NCBI GenBank assembly: GCA_022925895.1
Contig: JAKSYS010000234.1
Coordinates: 1-64,000 of the forward strand
Reading direction: 5' to 3'
Length of the DNA: 64,000 bases
DNA from: Fragilaria crotonensis
Lineage: Eukaryota > Bacillariophyta > Fragilariophyceae > Fragilariales > Fragilariaceae
Positions 10,520 through 23,361 of this stretch are shown in pieces. Under the pieces are notes generated by a model. The model searched no databases. It was not told the DNA's origin and saw only the letters and a list, made by a program, of their open reading frames with translations. Made by a program: the position numbers and the translations under genes. Each line of letters begins with the position of its first letter. Within the stretch, counting starts at the first letter, position 1.

Positions 10520-13500
10520 ATGGAGCGCCGGTCATCATTCCATCCCTCAGAAGACTCGTTCGATTTGCAACTAAATCAAGAAGATGATTATTCAATGCCC
10601 TTGTCCGCATTGTCAGCGATGCCAACTCCAGCACATGGAGCAGACACAGCTCAAGGCCGAAGGATGGATAATGTGGTACAAATGCAAGGAAGTCTGTTTA
10701 CCGAACAAGTCAAGAAAGATTCTCAAAAAGTTTGCATTCAAAGGTCAATCTTTTTGGCTGTTTTGGTGACTGTCGGGGTCTTGGGAACGGTATTCATTCA
10801 CGAATCTACTGCCCAAAGGGAACAATCACTCTTCGAAACCTACTTTGAATCTCTTGCAGACCAATTGACCGACAATTTCTTGACCATCTTTGAAGTGAAA
10901 ATCCTGACATCCATTTCCGTCTCCGTGTCTCTGACATCGGATGCTCAGTATTACAATAAGACATGGCCAAACTCTCTCCTACCAGACTTTGACCTACGAC
11001 TCAAGGAGATCGCATTATCACAGGATCGCATACAATTTGTTTTCTCCACTCGTCACGGACGAGACTCGGGCCTCGTGGGAGGCATTTGTGTTGGAGAATG
11101 CCAATCAATTGACTGTGCAACCAGACGATGCATCGTCTTGTACAACTGCCGTTGATTCGTCGTCATCATCGTCTGCCTGCCGAACACTGGCCGATGGCAT
11201 TTACATGCCAGGGCCGAACGGGACGCTAATTCCAGATCCAGGGCCTGGACCTTACTTTCCAGGCTTTTTATTGTCGACCAGCAACGCTCCGGAAAATGCA
11301 CAATTTATTCTTACCAACTACTACGCTGTTCCAGGAATACAGGACATGTACAACAGTTTAATGGAGGAAATGACACCCATCATGTCGGATATGAAGGGAA
11401 CCGCTCCCATGTCCCTTCTGTCCACACCCGTATTCAATCAAATCACACCACCTCAGTCAGTAGTGGGTGCTGTTCAACTGGATGTTGACTGGCTGACTCA
11501 ATTCCAGACAGTCTCACCATCAGAAGGATCCATCGTTGCTGTTTTGGTGACTGGTGGTGGAGACGTCATGTCGTTTGAGATTTTTGATGGGTACGTGGTC
11601 TTCCTCGGAGACGGAGATCTACATGACCCTCAATACGACAATTATGTCGTCACCACAAAGGTATCAGCCGTGGCGATACAAAACATGACATCTGGAATTT
11701 GGCAGAGCAACAATGGAAGCAACACGTGGGATACCTTTGGATACAGTCTATCTGTATACCCAACGGCATCCTTCGAGGCTGCCTTCAAGACGAATTTGCC
11801 TGCCATCTACACCGCCGTGTCCGCCGTAATTTTTGCATTCATTATTTTAATGTTTGCTCTTTACGATGTGCTGGTCCACAGACGGCAACAACATGTCATG
11901 GGTGAAGCTGTTCGTTTCCGTAATGTTGTGAATTCTCTGTTCCCCGCAGTGGTGCGAAATCGTCTCTTTGCACAACAAGAAGGAACCTCCTCTGCCACGA
12001 CCACATCCACTGGCACAACAATGCCCAAGGATCGGACGACGACGACGCAACAAACACGACGAATTGCCATGAGACGATGGGATTCCATTGCCCGTCGAGC
12101 CAGCAACGATGACCTACGAGTGGCGGAGCCAGCCACCACGAGACTACGAACCTTTTTACATCGGAGCGCAAGTCAAAATAGAGTCGATATGGAACAATAC
12201 CGACTCGATGATCCCATTGCGGACTTGTTTCCAGAAACCACGATTATGTTTGCGGATATTTCAGGGTTTACGGCATGGAGTTCGGAGAGGAGCCTTCTCA
12301 AGTGTTTTATCTTCTTGAAACTCTGTATCACGCCTTTGACGAATTAGCGTCCCGGCTTGGTGTCTTCAAGGTCGAAACAATTGGAGATTGCTACGTTGCA
12401 GTTACTGGACTTCCGGATCCGAATCAGGTATGTGTCGTGCGCATGATTTGAAAGATGCTGGAATTGACTGTACGAACATATTATCTCACATTTTTGTCAA
12501 AAAGGACCACGCCTTGGTGATGGCCCGATTCGCGTACGAGTGCCTGCTCAAAATGAACGAATTAGTAAAGTCACTGGAAGTTTCCCTGGGTCCAGGAACG
12601 AGTGACTTGGCGATTCGTGTCGGGCTGCACTCTGGTCCAGTCACGGCGGGCGTGCTACGGGGTGAAAAGGCTCGGTTCCAACTCTTTGGAGATACGATGA
12701 ACACTGCGAGTCGCATGGAAAGCACAGGAACGCGGAATAGAATTCATGTATCAGAAGAAACTGCTATGCTTCTTAGACGGGGCGGGAAGGAGCATTGGCT
12801 CACCGAACGTGAGGGTCTCGTGAACGCAAAGGGTAAGGGGGAGATGAAGACCTGGTGGCTGCGGCCTCAGAGAGCACCCACCTCCAAGACTGGGCGAAAT
12901 GGTCATGGCGGTCTCAATGATAACAATCATGATGCACCCGAAACCAAGCCACCTGGTTCACTTGATTCGCCGCGCAAGGCCTTGACGGCTGCTGACACAT
13001 GGGGCAACACTACGATTGACAGCTATGGAGTTGATGCCGATAAAAAAGCCCGACTGGTTAATTGGAACGTTGAAATATTTGGTGAACTTTTATCGAAGGT
13101 TGTGGTGTGGCGCTCGATTCGAACGCAGCAACAAGTCAGACGTCGTATGGATAACAGCACTCACTCAGCCGAGTTCACCGAAGATGATACGGTAACTTGT
13201 GCGTTTGATGAAGTCTCTGAGGTTATAAGCTTTCCAACCTACTCAGAGGCTTCGATTCGATTTGGAACCCTTGTCCCAGATGCCTCCAGAATCTCTGACA
13301 GAGTCAAGGGCCAGCTTCATCATTTTATTTCGAGGATCGCAGATTGTTACCGCAATGTGCCATTCCATAATCTGGAACATGCCAGTCATGTGACACTTTC
13401 GGCAAATAAGTTGATGAAGCGAATTATTGCTCCAGGCGAGACCGACTTTGTTCAACCAGATGAAGAGAAGCGTCGGTTGCGACGACGAAAATCCGTCGGA

Positions 13501-14430
13501 GAAGTGCAAAACAGTCTTGAGTCGATGGAACGAATTTCACATATTTCAACTTTTGGGATAAGCTCCGATCCTCTCTGCCAACTCGCTATTGTATTCTCTG
13601 CTCTCATCCACGATGTGGATCATTATGGCGTCACAAACGCTCAACTTGTCAAAGAAAATGCACCAATCGCTGCAAAATATCACAACAGGAGCGTTGCAGA
13701 GCAAAATTCGGTGGATATTGCATGGGGTATTCTTATGGATGATCAATATCAAGACTTGCGATGCTGTATCTTCGAAACGGAAACGGAGCGACGCCGTTTT
13801 CGGCAGCTAGTTGTCAACTCTGTTATGGCAACTGACATTGTTGACAAGGAATTGAAACAGTTGCGCGACAAACGGTGGGCGACAGCCTTTGACGAATCCA
13901 AGTGCTCCTCCATGTCTGATGTTGATATGAACCGCAAGGCTACCATTGTGATTGAGCACATTATTCAAGCATCAGATGTCGCTCACACAATGCAGCACTG
14001 GCATATCTACAGCAAATGGAACGAAAAGTTGTTTTGTGAAATGTACACTGCGTATCTTGCTGGACGTGCCGCCACGGACCCTTCGGAAGGATGGTACGGC
14101 GGTGAGATATGGTTCTTCGACAACTACATCATTCCTTTGGCAAAGAAGCTGAAAGAATGTGGTGTGTTTGGTGTTGCTAGCGACGAATATCTTGGTTTTG
14201 CGCTGGAAAATCGTGAAGAATGGGTAATCAAAGGCAAAACTGTGGTCGCCAACATGCTGAAGAATTACAAAGAGCGACATGGGGAAAATAACACACCACC
14301 ACCAAGTGTTATCACATCAATATCACCAGCGAACGAATTGCTGATTGCTGAAAAGATCGAACCCAAAAAAATGGATATTCCACTACTTCCGAAGGACGAA
14401 GTTCCCGATAATATTCCTCCATTGGTGTGA
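10520..14430 (+). CDS. Receptor-type nucleotidyl cyclase-phosphodiesterase fusion, copy 1
   Basis: Predicted membrane enzyme that makes and degrades a cyclic nucleotide in one chain. Layout: short acidic cytosolic N terminus; TM1 (about 10740-10800); extracytosolic sensor region; TM2 (about 11805-11875); class III cyclase domain (about 12240-12840) with FADISGFTAW, VETIGDCY and FGDTMNTASR; then an HD-type PDE domain (about 13310-14260) with HNLEHASHV, HDVDHYGVTN and a SDVAH block. The VETIGD motif is the guanylyl-type form, but the second purine-specificity position is Gln (RFQLFGD) rather than Cys, so GTP preference is an inference. One intron lies at 12428-12504 (GTATGT...AAG). Two one-base frame breaks, at the T-run 11040-11043 and at about 12286-12291, interrupt the frame, yet alignment to copy 2 is continuous across both. 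They are either sequencing indels or recent lesions. The start is the first ATG. Confidence 0.85.
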
Positions 14431-16091
14431 CGACGTTTTAAGTCCAGTCCGCTATTGTAAGTTCCGAACCCATCGTAAGGCTGAGTTAAGGCAACCCTGC
14501 TGAAGTCGGAAACGAAGTAGTATCTGATGAATAATCTATCGATACTAGAATCTAATGTGCAGTTACTATAAAGTTTTTCGAAAGCGCTACCGGCTGTCGC
14601 ACTATTCGCCTCTTTGCACCTTTTCCTCCAGGGTCGGGGTCGATAATGGTCCTGAACTTGGGCGCCATGTGTCGTGCCGTGTGCGTGTGTCGAGAAGCCA
14701 TTGGACGAACCGAGTCTTTCCGTAGTTTTTGACCGTGCTATCGCTCACTACCTTCAAACTTGTCGAATGAACGAATTCTGTCTTTGCATGCAACGGAGTT
14801 GATGAACAACTAACTGATATGAAGGGCAATCAAAGGTTGCCTACGGGACAACGTGTGTAAGCTAACAGGATTTCAAGATTTGCACAAATAAAGGCCGTGG
14901 AGTATCTACAAGTGCTGCTACAATCGTACACTAGAGTGTAATGCAACATGCACCGCCAAAGTGGGTAACTTCATTTTGTTTGTCAGCCTGCCTCCTCTTC
15001 GTATCTGATTACAGCATGTGAAAATTTAATGAGCTGCGTTTGTTGTGGAGTTGAATTGATGCTGACGTACTGTTATGTGTTGAATGATTGGTTTGTTTCG
15101 CATGTCGTGATGTTGAATTTCAACTTGTCCTAATCCCACGGACAGTCCTTCAGCACACACACTGTCGTTTTATTCGAACAATCTACCTTTCTATAGCAAA
15201 AGCATCCTTCAGTGTGCTATTTGGACCAATGTTGGGGGTCATATGCCCTTCTCATCAGACATTTGATGCACGTCCACGGTTACAAGTCACAACCTACTTC
15301 CGATGAGACAGGCATAAAAACCAAAAGGTCAGGAATCAGGATCAAGCGAAAACAACGGATCTGACAGTAACGGAATGTAGAAAGTATTTAAGGAAACGGT
15401 TAATCGGATTTAAATCCGTTATTTTGCGCTTAAGTGTTGAATGTCTCGAGTCTGGATGCCTGCCGACGTCCGACTAAGCCTCATTTCTGGGAGCTTGATG
15501 AGCGGTCACTGGTCATGTTGTTATGGACGTTTGTGTGGAATTCGATGTAAGAATTGGCACTGGAGTACTGCAATTCTGCTGTTACTACCACACATCGAGA
15601 ATTAAGCCTCTTAGGCTTATATAGTCCTTTAACGAGCGAGTAGCAGCAGTGATTTTGCCAGATACGACTATTTCCTGACTGTTGACGAGGAAGGAAGTTT
15701 TGTCTCAGCACACATACAGTAGACTCCGCTTGTATGTATGGTTGATTGGTTAAAAATTTATTATGAATGCTCCTGTGACTCGCGGAAAAGTGGTAACAGC
15801 CCATTGTGTCTGTTTGCGCCGGATGTTGTCAACTCTTTACTCAATCAGCTGGTATTGCTCTACTTCGAATACCTACCGTTATTACTACTCCTTCGCCACT
15901 TGTACCCTCTGCAGGCATACAAAGCATCAACGTCTCAAGAACAATAACCCAAGACACGCAACAACGAATCGTCATCGACTTTGCTGTTTCGCTGCAGCGA
16001 CAGACTGCATTGCTAGCGTACCTTGTACTCCTCCTTCCTTCAGTATCACACTCACTTGCATAGCGCAACTTAATCACAACACAATACACTC
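14431..16091. other. Spacer between the tandem cyclase-PDE genes
   Basis: About 1.66 kb with no supportable gene. Small frames on both strands are short and featureless. The last few hundred bases are presumably the promoter and 5' UTR of cyclase copy 2 and contain CAA/ACA-rich tracts just before the ATG. Confidence 0.45.
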
Positions 16092-19000
16092 ATGTTGTCA
16101 GAACAATCACGTCAAATACGTCAAGCCTCGCATCCCGACGTGTACGAAAATGCTGATGTCGAGAGTTTTGCTTGTGATGATTCATTTTCACACACAGTCA
16201 ACACATGTATGCGCACGGGAGCGTCGAATGACAAGACACAGGGTCGTAACACGTTTAATCAACGTCATCATCAACCTTTTCTCAACAACAACAGCAACAA
16301 CAACACTAATAACAATGAGGATAGTGATGATGACATGATTGAAATCGCAAAAAGTACCAACATTATGGCCGTCAAATGGTCCGTGGTCCTCATGTTGGTA
16401 TTATCAGGGACTGCGATTGCAACCATGTCCTACACCTACACTACGGCGCAAGAATACAAACGATTTTCGGATGAATTTGAAAGTGATTCGACTCGATTCC
16501 TGGATGTATTTGTACAACGAAATACAAATCAACTTTGGGCACTATTCTCTCTGTCGGTTGCCTACAAATCACTGATTGCATTATCCGAAACAGACACGAC
16601 GAATGGCAGCAACAGCAACAATAACAGTACGACACCCAATGTTACATTGCCAAATTTCGAAACGCAAACACTGGGAGATTTGCAAACATCGGGGGCCGCA
16701 TCACTATTCTTTGCACCATCTATTGTGACTGCGGAGCAACAAGCCGAATGGGAACAATATGCTGCAGAACATGCGGCGTATGCGGGAATTTCAGAAAATA
16801 TCTTTTTCCGACCAATCGAAGCGGGGATTTATCGTCTGGGGGAAAACAACTACGATAGGATGGATGACACGTCAATACCCAACTCAACCACGAACCGAAA
16901 ATTACCAATTTGGCAAATCAATCCTTCCGAAGAAAAACGACATCTCAATATGTTGAATCTTGATTCGATCATGCCAAATGCATTTAATTTCTCAAACGCA
17001 ACAACAGAAACTCCATTGTTTGGTAATATTCTGGACGATTATACGGCCAATTACGTCCGCGATGGCGGCAACAACTCGTCACTGGAGAATTCCAGTACAC
17101 CTCGTTCGTTCACCGTCCTGCCCATTCTTGATGCTGCAGATGGCGACGACAATGACATTGTTCTTGGCATTACTGGTGCTGAAATTGAATGGATCACGCT
17201 ATTCGATAATGTTGTACCAGATGCACCCACCGTCTGTATTGTCTTGGAGAACACATGTGGACAAGTCCATACGTACCTTGTCAAGGAGGGAATTGCATCG
17301 CATCTCGGCAGTGGCGACCAGCACGACGTGTCCTTTCAACAAATGGCAAAAACTGTGTCTGTCGTTAAAGCCTTGGAACGACTTCGTCAACAAATCATGA
17401 CGCACACTGCTGCTGCTACCAATCCTGACGATTCCTCATCATTATCTACAAATTTTGAGGAAACGACAAATGGTGAACAAGGATTCTGCATTTACTCAAT
17501 CACTGTCTACCCGACTGTCGAATACGAACAATCATTCCACACGGGTCTTGCCTTCACGTATACGCTGACAACGATTGTCTTGTCCGTGACATCGATATTC
17601 CTCTTTGTGCTGTACAGCATTCTGGTAGATCGACGACAGAAGCGTGTATTGGACAGTGCCGCCAAGTCCAATGCCATTATCAAATCTCTCTTCCCGCCGT
17701 GGTTCGCCGTCGACTGTTCGGGCAGGCCATGGCGTACAAAAAGCCAATGATAGCAACAACAATGATCTGCTTCCTTCTCCAAATAATGCCTTGATCAGTA
17801 TTCCCCTACGACGACGACGAGGACGACGGCTCAGTTTGACGCAACAACGACATGCCAACAACCCCAAGACACGATTGACCAACTTTTTGACGAGCACATC
17901 TCCGAATGATGTTTATGCTATGGAGCATCAAGACGACGATGAACCCATTGCCGAAATGTTTTCAAATACAACAGTGGTAAGTGCACCGGTTATGACATGT
18001 CGGATCTCAGTTCTCAATGCAATAACCATGAGATTTTCTGCAAACACCGTTTATCTAATATGTTGTTCATTCATTACAGATGTTTGCCGATATCGCTGGC
18101 TTTACAGCATGGAGCTCGGAAAGAGAACCAAGTCAAGTCTTCAAGTTACTCGAAACCTTGTATCATGAATTCGATGCTGTTGCCACACGTCTCGGAGTGT
18201 TCAAAGTCGAAACGATTGGTGATTGTTACGTTGCCGTTTCGGGATTGCCAACGCCCAACAAGGATCACGCCAAGACCATGGTACGGTTCGCCCATAAAAT
18301 CCTTACCATTGCCAATCAATTGACAGAACAGCTCGAAGCTGTCTTGGGACCGGGAACGTCCGATTTGGGACTACGAGTGGGACTGCACAGTGGACCCGTC
18401 ACGGCAGGAGTCTTGCGAGGAGCGAAATCACGATTTCAGCTTTTTGGGGATACCATGAATACTGCGAGTCGCATAGAAAGCGCTGGTGAAGCGGGGAAGA
18501 TTCAAGTTTCGGAAACTACCGCCGAGTTGATTCGCGAGGCAGGCAAACAACACTGGTTGACGAAACGAGATGGCAAAATCACTGCCAAGGGAAAAGGGGA
18601 ATTGCAGGTATGTGCATTCTGTGTGCCCGTTTATAACTCTTTTACGGTGCAAAATAGCCTAACCTCGCTTTACATCCTCACTAATGCAGACATATTGGGC
18701 CATGTTGCGTCGACCAAAGACCGAATCTGCCACACCGTTGATCCAGGAGTCGGAGGATATTTCCGATGAAAATCTATGGAAAGTGGATTACCTTCGTCAG
18801 CAGCCGCATTCTCCCCTCCCCCAGCGTACATGGGGCAATGTGCCGTCCGACGCTGAAAGTGTCATGTCTCGGTTGTCGCTTAATGTAAAGGAAGAACGCT
18901 TAATTGATTGGAACGTGGCTGTATTGATGAGCTTTCTTGAAAAGGTTGTCCAGCATAGATTGATGGCCCCTGAAAACAACAGGAGTGTTCGATTTGGAAA

Positions 19001-20288
19001 ACATGCGTCTGACAATTTTAAGACGCGCCAATCGTTCGAGGGTGTGGGAAGTGGACTCATAATCGACGAAGTGGTGGAAGTCATTTCCCTTCCAAAGTTT
19101 AATTCAAGCCTTTCCTCCACTCGGGGTCGCGCTGCTGTTCTGCCAAAAGAAGTTCAGATGCAGATGAAGGAGTTCGTCGCATCCATCGCCAGCTTGTATC
19201 GACAAGTTCCGTTTCACAACTTCGAACATGCAAGTCACGTTACCATGAGTGCCAACAAACTAATGAAGAGAATTATATTGCCGGAAGACAATTCGAATGA
19301 GTCTGGCATGACCGCATCGGACTTGCACTTTTCGACATTTGGAATTTCGTCTGATCCCCTGACCCAGTTTGCGGTAGTGTTTTCCGCCTTGATTCACGAC
19401 GTGGATCATACCGGCCTGTCGAATTCACAATTGACGAAGGAACGGGCCGGGATTGCTCGCATCTTCAACTACAAGTCCATTGCCGAACAGAATTCAGTTG
19501 TTGTCGCGTGGGAATTGCTCATGGAGCCTCGCTTCGCCGACTTGCAAACCTGCATATTCGCCAGTGAATCGGATCGCAAACGCTTCCGACAGCTGGTGGT
19601 CAATGTGGTCATGGCAACTGACATTATGGATCCTGATATGGTATCTTTGCGCAAAAAGAGATGGGAAAAGGCATTCGATCCCAGCCTGTCCAACGAAGCA
19701 TTCTTGCTGGATGTTGATGTAAATCGCAAAGCAACGATTGTCATTGAGCACATAATTCAGGCCTCGGATGTGGCTCATACCATGCAGCATTGGCACATCT
19801 TTATCAAATGGAACACAAAACTATACCGAGAGTTGTATCGAGCCTATATTGACGGGCATTCGGATAGGGATCCCTCCGAAGGCTGGTACCAAGATCAGCT
19901 TGTTTTCTTTGACAAGTACGTTATTCCTTTGGCCAACAAATTGGGAGAATGCGGCGTCTTTGGAGTATCCGGAGACGAATACTTGACTTATGCGAAACTG
20001 AATCGCGCCGAATGGGAACAGAAGGGAATCGAAGAAACTCGAAAAATGATCAGGAAGGTGCAGGGTACGATGCGGTCGACTGAGAAATCCTTGAGATCGG
20101 TCGCGCTGATTCCGGGGGTGGTTGGATCATTGACGGTAACGCCCCCACCTAGTAACGACTTGAGTGCGGGATACCAGGAATTCTCCAAGAAAACCCGTCG
20201 TTCGTCGAAACGTCGCAGCAGTCGTAACGGCAAGAGCATCAAAGTCAAAACGCCATCATCAACTCCAGCCTTGACGCCAACGCCATGA
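16092..20288 (+). CDS. Receptor-type nucleotidyl cyclase-phosphodiesterase fusion, copy 2
   Basis: Tandem paralogue of the preceding gene, with the same order of domains: Asn-rich cytosolic N terminus, TM1 (about 16378-16440), extracytosolic sensor region, TM2 (about 17550-17625), class III cyclase (18080-18605; FADIAGFTAW, VETIGDCY, FGDTMNTASR) and HD-type PDE (about 19170-20000; HNFEHASHV, HDVDHTGLSN, SDVAH), then a basic Ser-rich tail. Introns lie at 17977-18079 (GTAAGT...ACAG) and 18608-18689 (GTATGT...GCAG). Neither position is used in copy 1, and copy 1's intron site is uninterrupted here. Two one-base deletions at the C-run 17693-17695 and A-run 17738-17742 break the frame 45 bp apart. 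The short middle frame reads AVVRRRLFG, matching copy 1's AVVRNRLFA, so the true protein passes through all three frames. The specificity pair is again Glu and Gln. The start is the first ATG. Confidence 0.85.
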
Positions 20289-21286
20289 TTCTGACATGGT
20301 TGTGCACATTGCGTTGAAGTACTCAATGCACAACACAGACCATTCGTGAATTTGTTGGGAGAATCATGATTTCGAATCACCGAACGATTTGAGACTTTGC
20401 TCAATCGCATCGCCTTCAAGTTTTGCGGAAACGCGACCAGCGAAACTCTGACAACGAAGAGTTGCGTGCCTCGTTCACGCTCTGAGCAAGAGTTGCGGGT
20501 CTCTTTCATGTCTTGAGCCACAGCTCTAGCACGCATGTATCACTGGAAACGAATCGAATCGATTTTCGTTCTTGCTTTCTTTCTTTCGTGGATGCCAATA
20601 CGATGAGATCAAGGACATGGCCAATGGCGTCGACGAGAACATCCCTTTTGTGCTGGATTGCGTCGTCGACTTCAAGGACAGCATGCTGGTCACACACACG
20701 AAGAAGGAGTCTGCCGGACTTTCTCTATCCGTTCTAGAGACTGAGTCAGCTCGTATGGTCAAAGCCAACGCGATGTGGTTGTAAGCAGTTTATTTTAAAC
20801 GTATGTAAGATTGAACTACTTCTTCATTTGTCCTACAATGGACCGCATCGACCGAAACCAGTATGAATTGCGCAATCGTACGTGTACTCCACTGGCCAAA
20901 CAATCTTGTGCCAAGGTGAGTAGGTGATTGCGGATGGTTTGACTTCTTGCAGGCGTTGGTGTAAGTCACGTTAAGTTCTCCGGGATTACAGCGAGCCCCA
21001 TCATCAACCTCTGCCGTTGTTGACAGCTCTTCCAACAGAATGACACAAGGCACAAGGGAGGATCCTTGAAACGCTGAGCGTGCTCTTCAGTTGCGTTTCT
21101 AGAGTTGTATATTCTCATGGAGTGCATCATGCATCATGGCGGGTCATGTAAATGTTTAAAAAATGTTTCTCTACCGGTGGTTTGCCGCACAGCGCATAGT
21201 ACATTATTACAGGACATGTGCAGAAATTGTGAAGGTGGTACCAGGTACAGTATTCAAACTTCAAACACACTTTCAACATTTACAGT
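20289..21286. other. Spacer between cyclase copy 2 and the PDE relic
   Basis: No recognised gene. A 70-codon plus-strand frame at 20572-20784 has fairly protein-like composition, but it has no motif I can identify and could be the residue of an eroded gene. Fragments of the 3' flank of copy 2 may also be present. Confidence 0.35.
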
Positions 21287-21770
21287 GTTGCTCGCATCTT
21301 CAACTATATATGCAAGTCCATTTGCGGAACAAAATTCAGTGGTCGTCGCGTGGGAATGCTTACTTATTGAACCACGATTCGCCGACTTGCGAACTTGCAT
21401 ATTTGCCAGTGAATCTGATCGGAAGCGCTTTCGACAGCTTGTGGTCAATGTCTTCAGGGCAAATGACATTATGGCTCCTGACATGGCATCGTTGCGCAAA
21501 AAGAGATGGGAAAATGCGTTCGATCCCAGCCTGTCCAACGAAGCATTATTGCTGGATTACAACACCGATATCAAAGCGACAATTGCCCGCCCCGCCTAGC
21601 AAAGACTTGAGTGCGGGGCACCAGCACTTCTCCAAGGAAAGCGACTGTCGTTCATCAACACGTCGCTGCAGTCGTAATGGGAAGCGCATCACAAAGTCAA
21701 AACTCCAACGCCAACCCCGGCCTTGACGCTAACACCATGATTGATTCGTACATGGTTGTGTGCACCGTGC
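21287..21770 (+). pseudogene. Truncated third copy of the cyclase-PDE gene (PDE domain relic)
   Basis: Starts abruptly with sequence matching copy 2 from about 19453 (AEQNSVVVAWE, CIFASESDRKRFRQLVVNV, KKRWENAFDPSLSNEA). At about 21580 it jumps to sequence matching the end of copy 2 (SKDLSAG..., then the basic tail in a different frame), and similarity continues slightly past the stop. Roughly 400 bp are missing, including the SDVAH metal-site block and the rest of the catalytic domain. There is no cyclase, membrane or N-terminal part. It lies about 1 kb downstream of copy 2 on the same strand, so a tandem duplication followed by deletion is the simplest history. Confidence 0.8.
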
Positions 21771-23095
21771 GGTTACACTGCAAATCGATGTCCCGAGCTC
21801 ATTTGATCTGTTCTTCAACCCTCGTCATTCAACATGAGTCATTCAAACTTCAGCTGTGTGGATTCCCTGAGTTATCAGTTTCAAAACGTGTGCAGCACTT
21901 CCAGCCACGAGAGCGATTCGTTCTTGTGGTTGCTCCTCGCCCAAAGTTCGGACATTCAATGATAATAGTAACTCCTATTTGTGGTTTCTATTTCATCCGT
22001 CCTTCATTAAGGCAACCGCCATTGCACTTCCGGTAGGTTCTTGGTGGTACGAGATGTGTCGAGTCGCCTGCTTGTGGTGAGTGTATATTAGCTACTGTTG
22101 TGAGATACACTCAGCACCTACTTCACCCCGAAATTGTCCAGTCCAGCTTGGCATCCTTTCATGATGGTGTGGCTTGTATCTTGTTTGATGACCATTGGAT
22201 TTGATTCGCGACCTGGTCTGATCCTCTCGTACTTGTGCACTAACTTTGCATGCAGTTGGATCAACATATATGACTTGTCATCATATATGCGCAACTACAC
22301 GAAATAAATTGTGTGCAAAGGCTCGTTCCAAGGACAGGTCCAACTACCAGTCCCATCAATCATCATCACCAGCCCATGTAACATGACCCCAGTCATCATC
22401 GTCGCCATACCAATATCCCCTTGCAGCAACACGATTGCTCGGCTTGTTTGCCTTTCATCTTGTGGTGCGATCCGGAATGACGAGGAGAGGAGTGGCTAAT
22501 ACTGCTCTTCATCGTTTGATGTTTATGGCCTTGTGGAGCATGTCTGATAGTACGAGAGCCGCCAGGCGATGCCCTGTGCGATGCCCTGTGCGATGGTGTC
22601 GTTAGTGGGATGGTGTTGGTGGGATGCCTTGATAGGATGTCCACGATATCGTTTCTCGGCAAGTTCGCGAACCACAGCGTCAAGAGAGGTGCTGGCATCT
22701 TGGTGATTTGGAGGTTCGTCTTGAGCAAGATCTTGGTTTGAATCTTGGTCAACTTCAACAGAGGTTTGATCACTGAACCCATGAAGTAGACGGAGCGGGT
22801 CATACGCAGAAGCCTTTGAGACAGAAAGGAGCGAAGGGCAACGATGAAGGAGTTTAATGTAGTCGTTGTGTATGTCAGTATGATATGACGTGATGGAGCC
22901 GACTGAGGCGACAAAAAAAAACAGTTTTGACGTTTTTTCGGAGAAACTATTGAACGTGCCGCGTAATCCAGAAGGCTGGGGGTTGACAAGGAAATACGTA
23001 CTGTACCAGTACAGTACCTTATGGTAACAAATTACTGTTACTAGTAGTGAAAAGTTCACAATACACTGGAGTACAAAGTGTGATATGTTGAGCAT
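21771..23095. other. Spacer with a weak minus-strand ORF
   Basis: No recognised gene. On the minus strand an ATG frame of 190 codons (23095-22523) contains a hydrophilic, acidic Asp/Gln-rich segment followed by His/Ala-rich repeats (AQGIAQGIAW). A second, overlapping open frame has no ATG at its edge. The composition of the first is mildly protein-like, but I find no domain and would not call it a gene without transcript evidence. GTAC-rich words are frequent near 22990-23110. Confidence 0.3.
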
Positions 23096-23361
23096 ACAGT
23101 ACGTTGATACAGCCAGTAGTTTAGTTCAGGGATCTGATTCTAAATGTGTCTAATCATTCATGGATATGATTAAACTATTGAATCGTCACAGAGTATGGCC
23201 AGACGATATTGTCACGGTACCTGGTACAACAGTACGCCAGTACGGGGCCCTATCTCTATATGCATACATCTCCACACCATGCGTCTACTCGCCGATTAGT
23301 ACAGTACATGGAGTACTCTTCGAATGCTGATAATCCGATCGACAGAATCCCAACAGTGGTA

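Noticed and set aside
15481-16338. Frames of 107-191 codons overlapping the 5' region of cyclase copy 2
   Set aside because: The longest is an out-of-frame shadow of the cyclase N terminus; the others have no motif.
22396-22989. 197-codon minus-strand ORF
   Set aside because: No ATG at its edge; it overlaps another open frame and ends in low-complexity sequence. Treated as chance.
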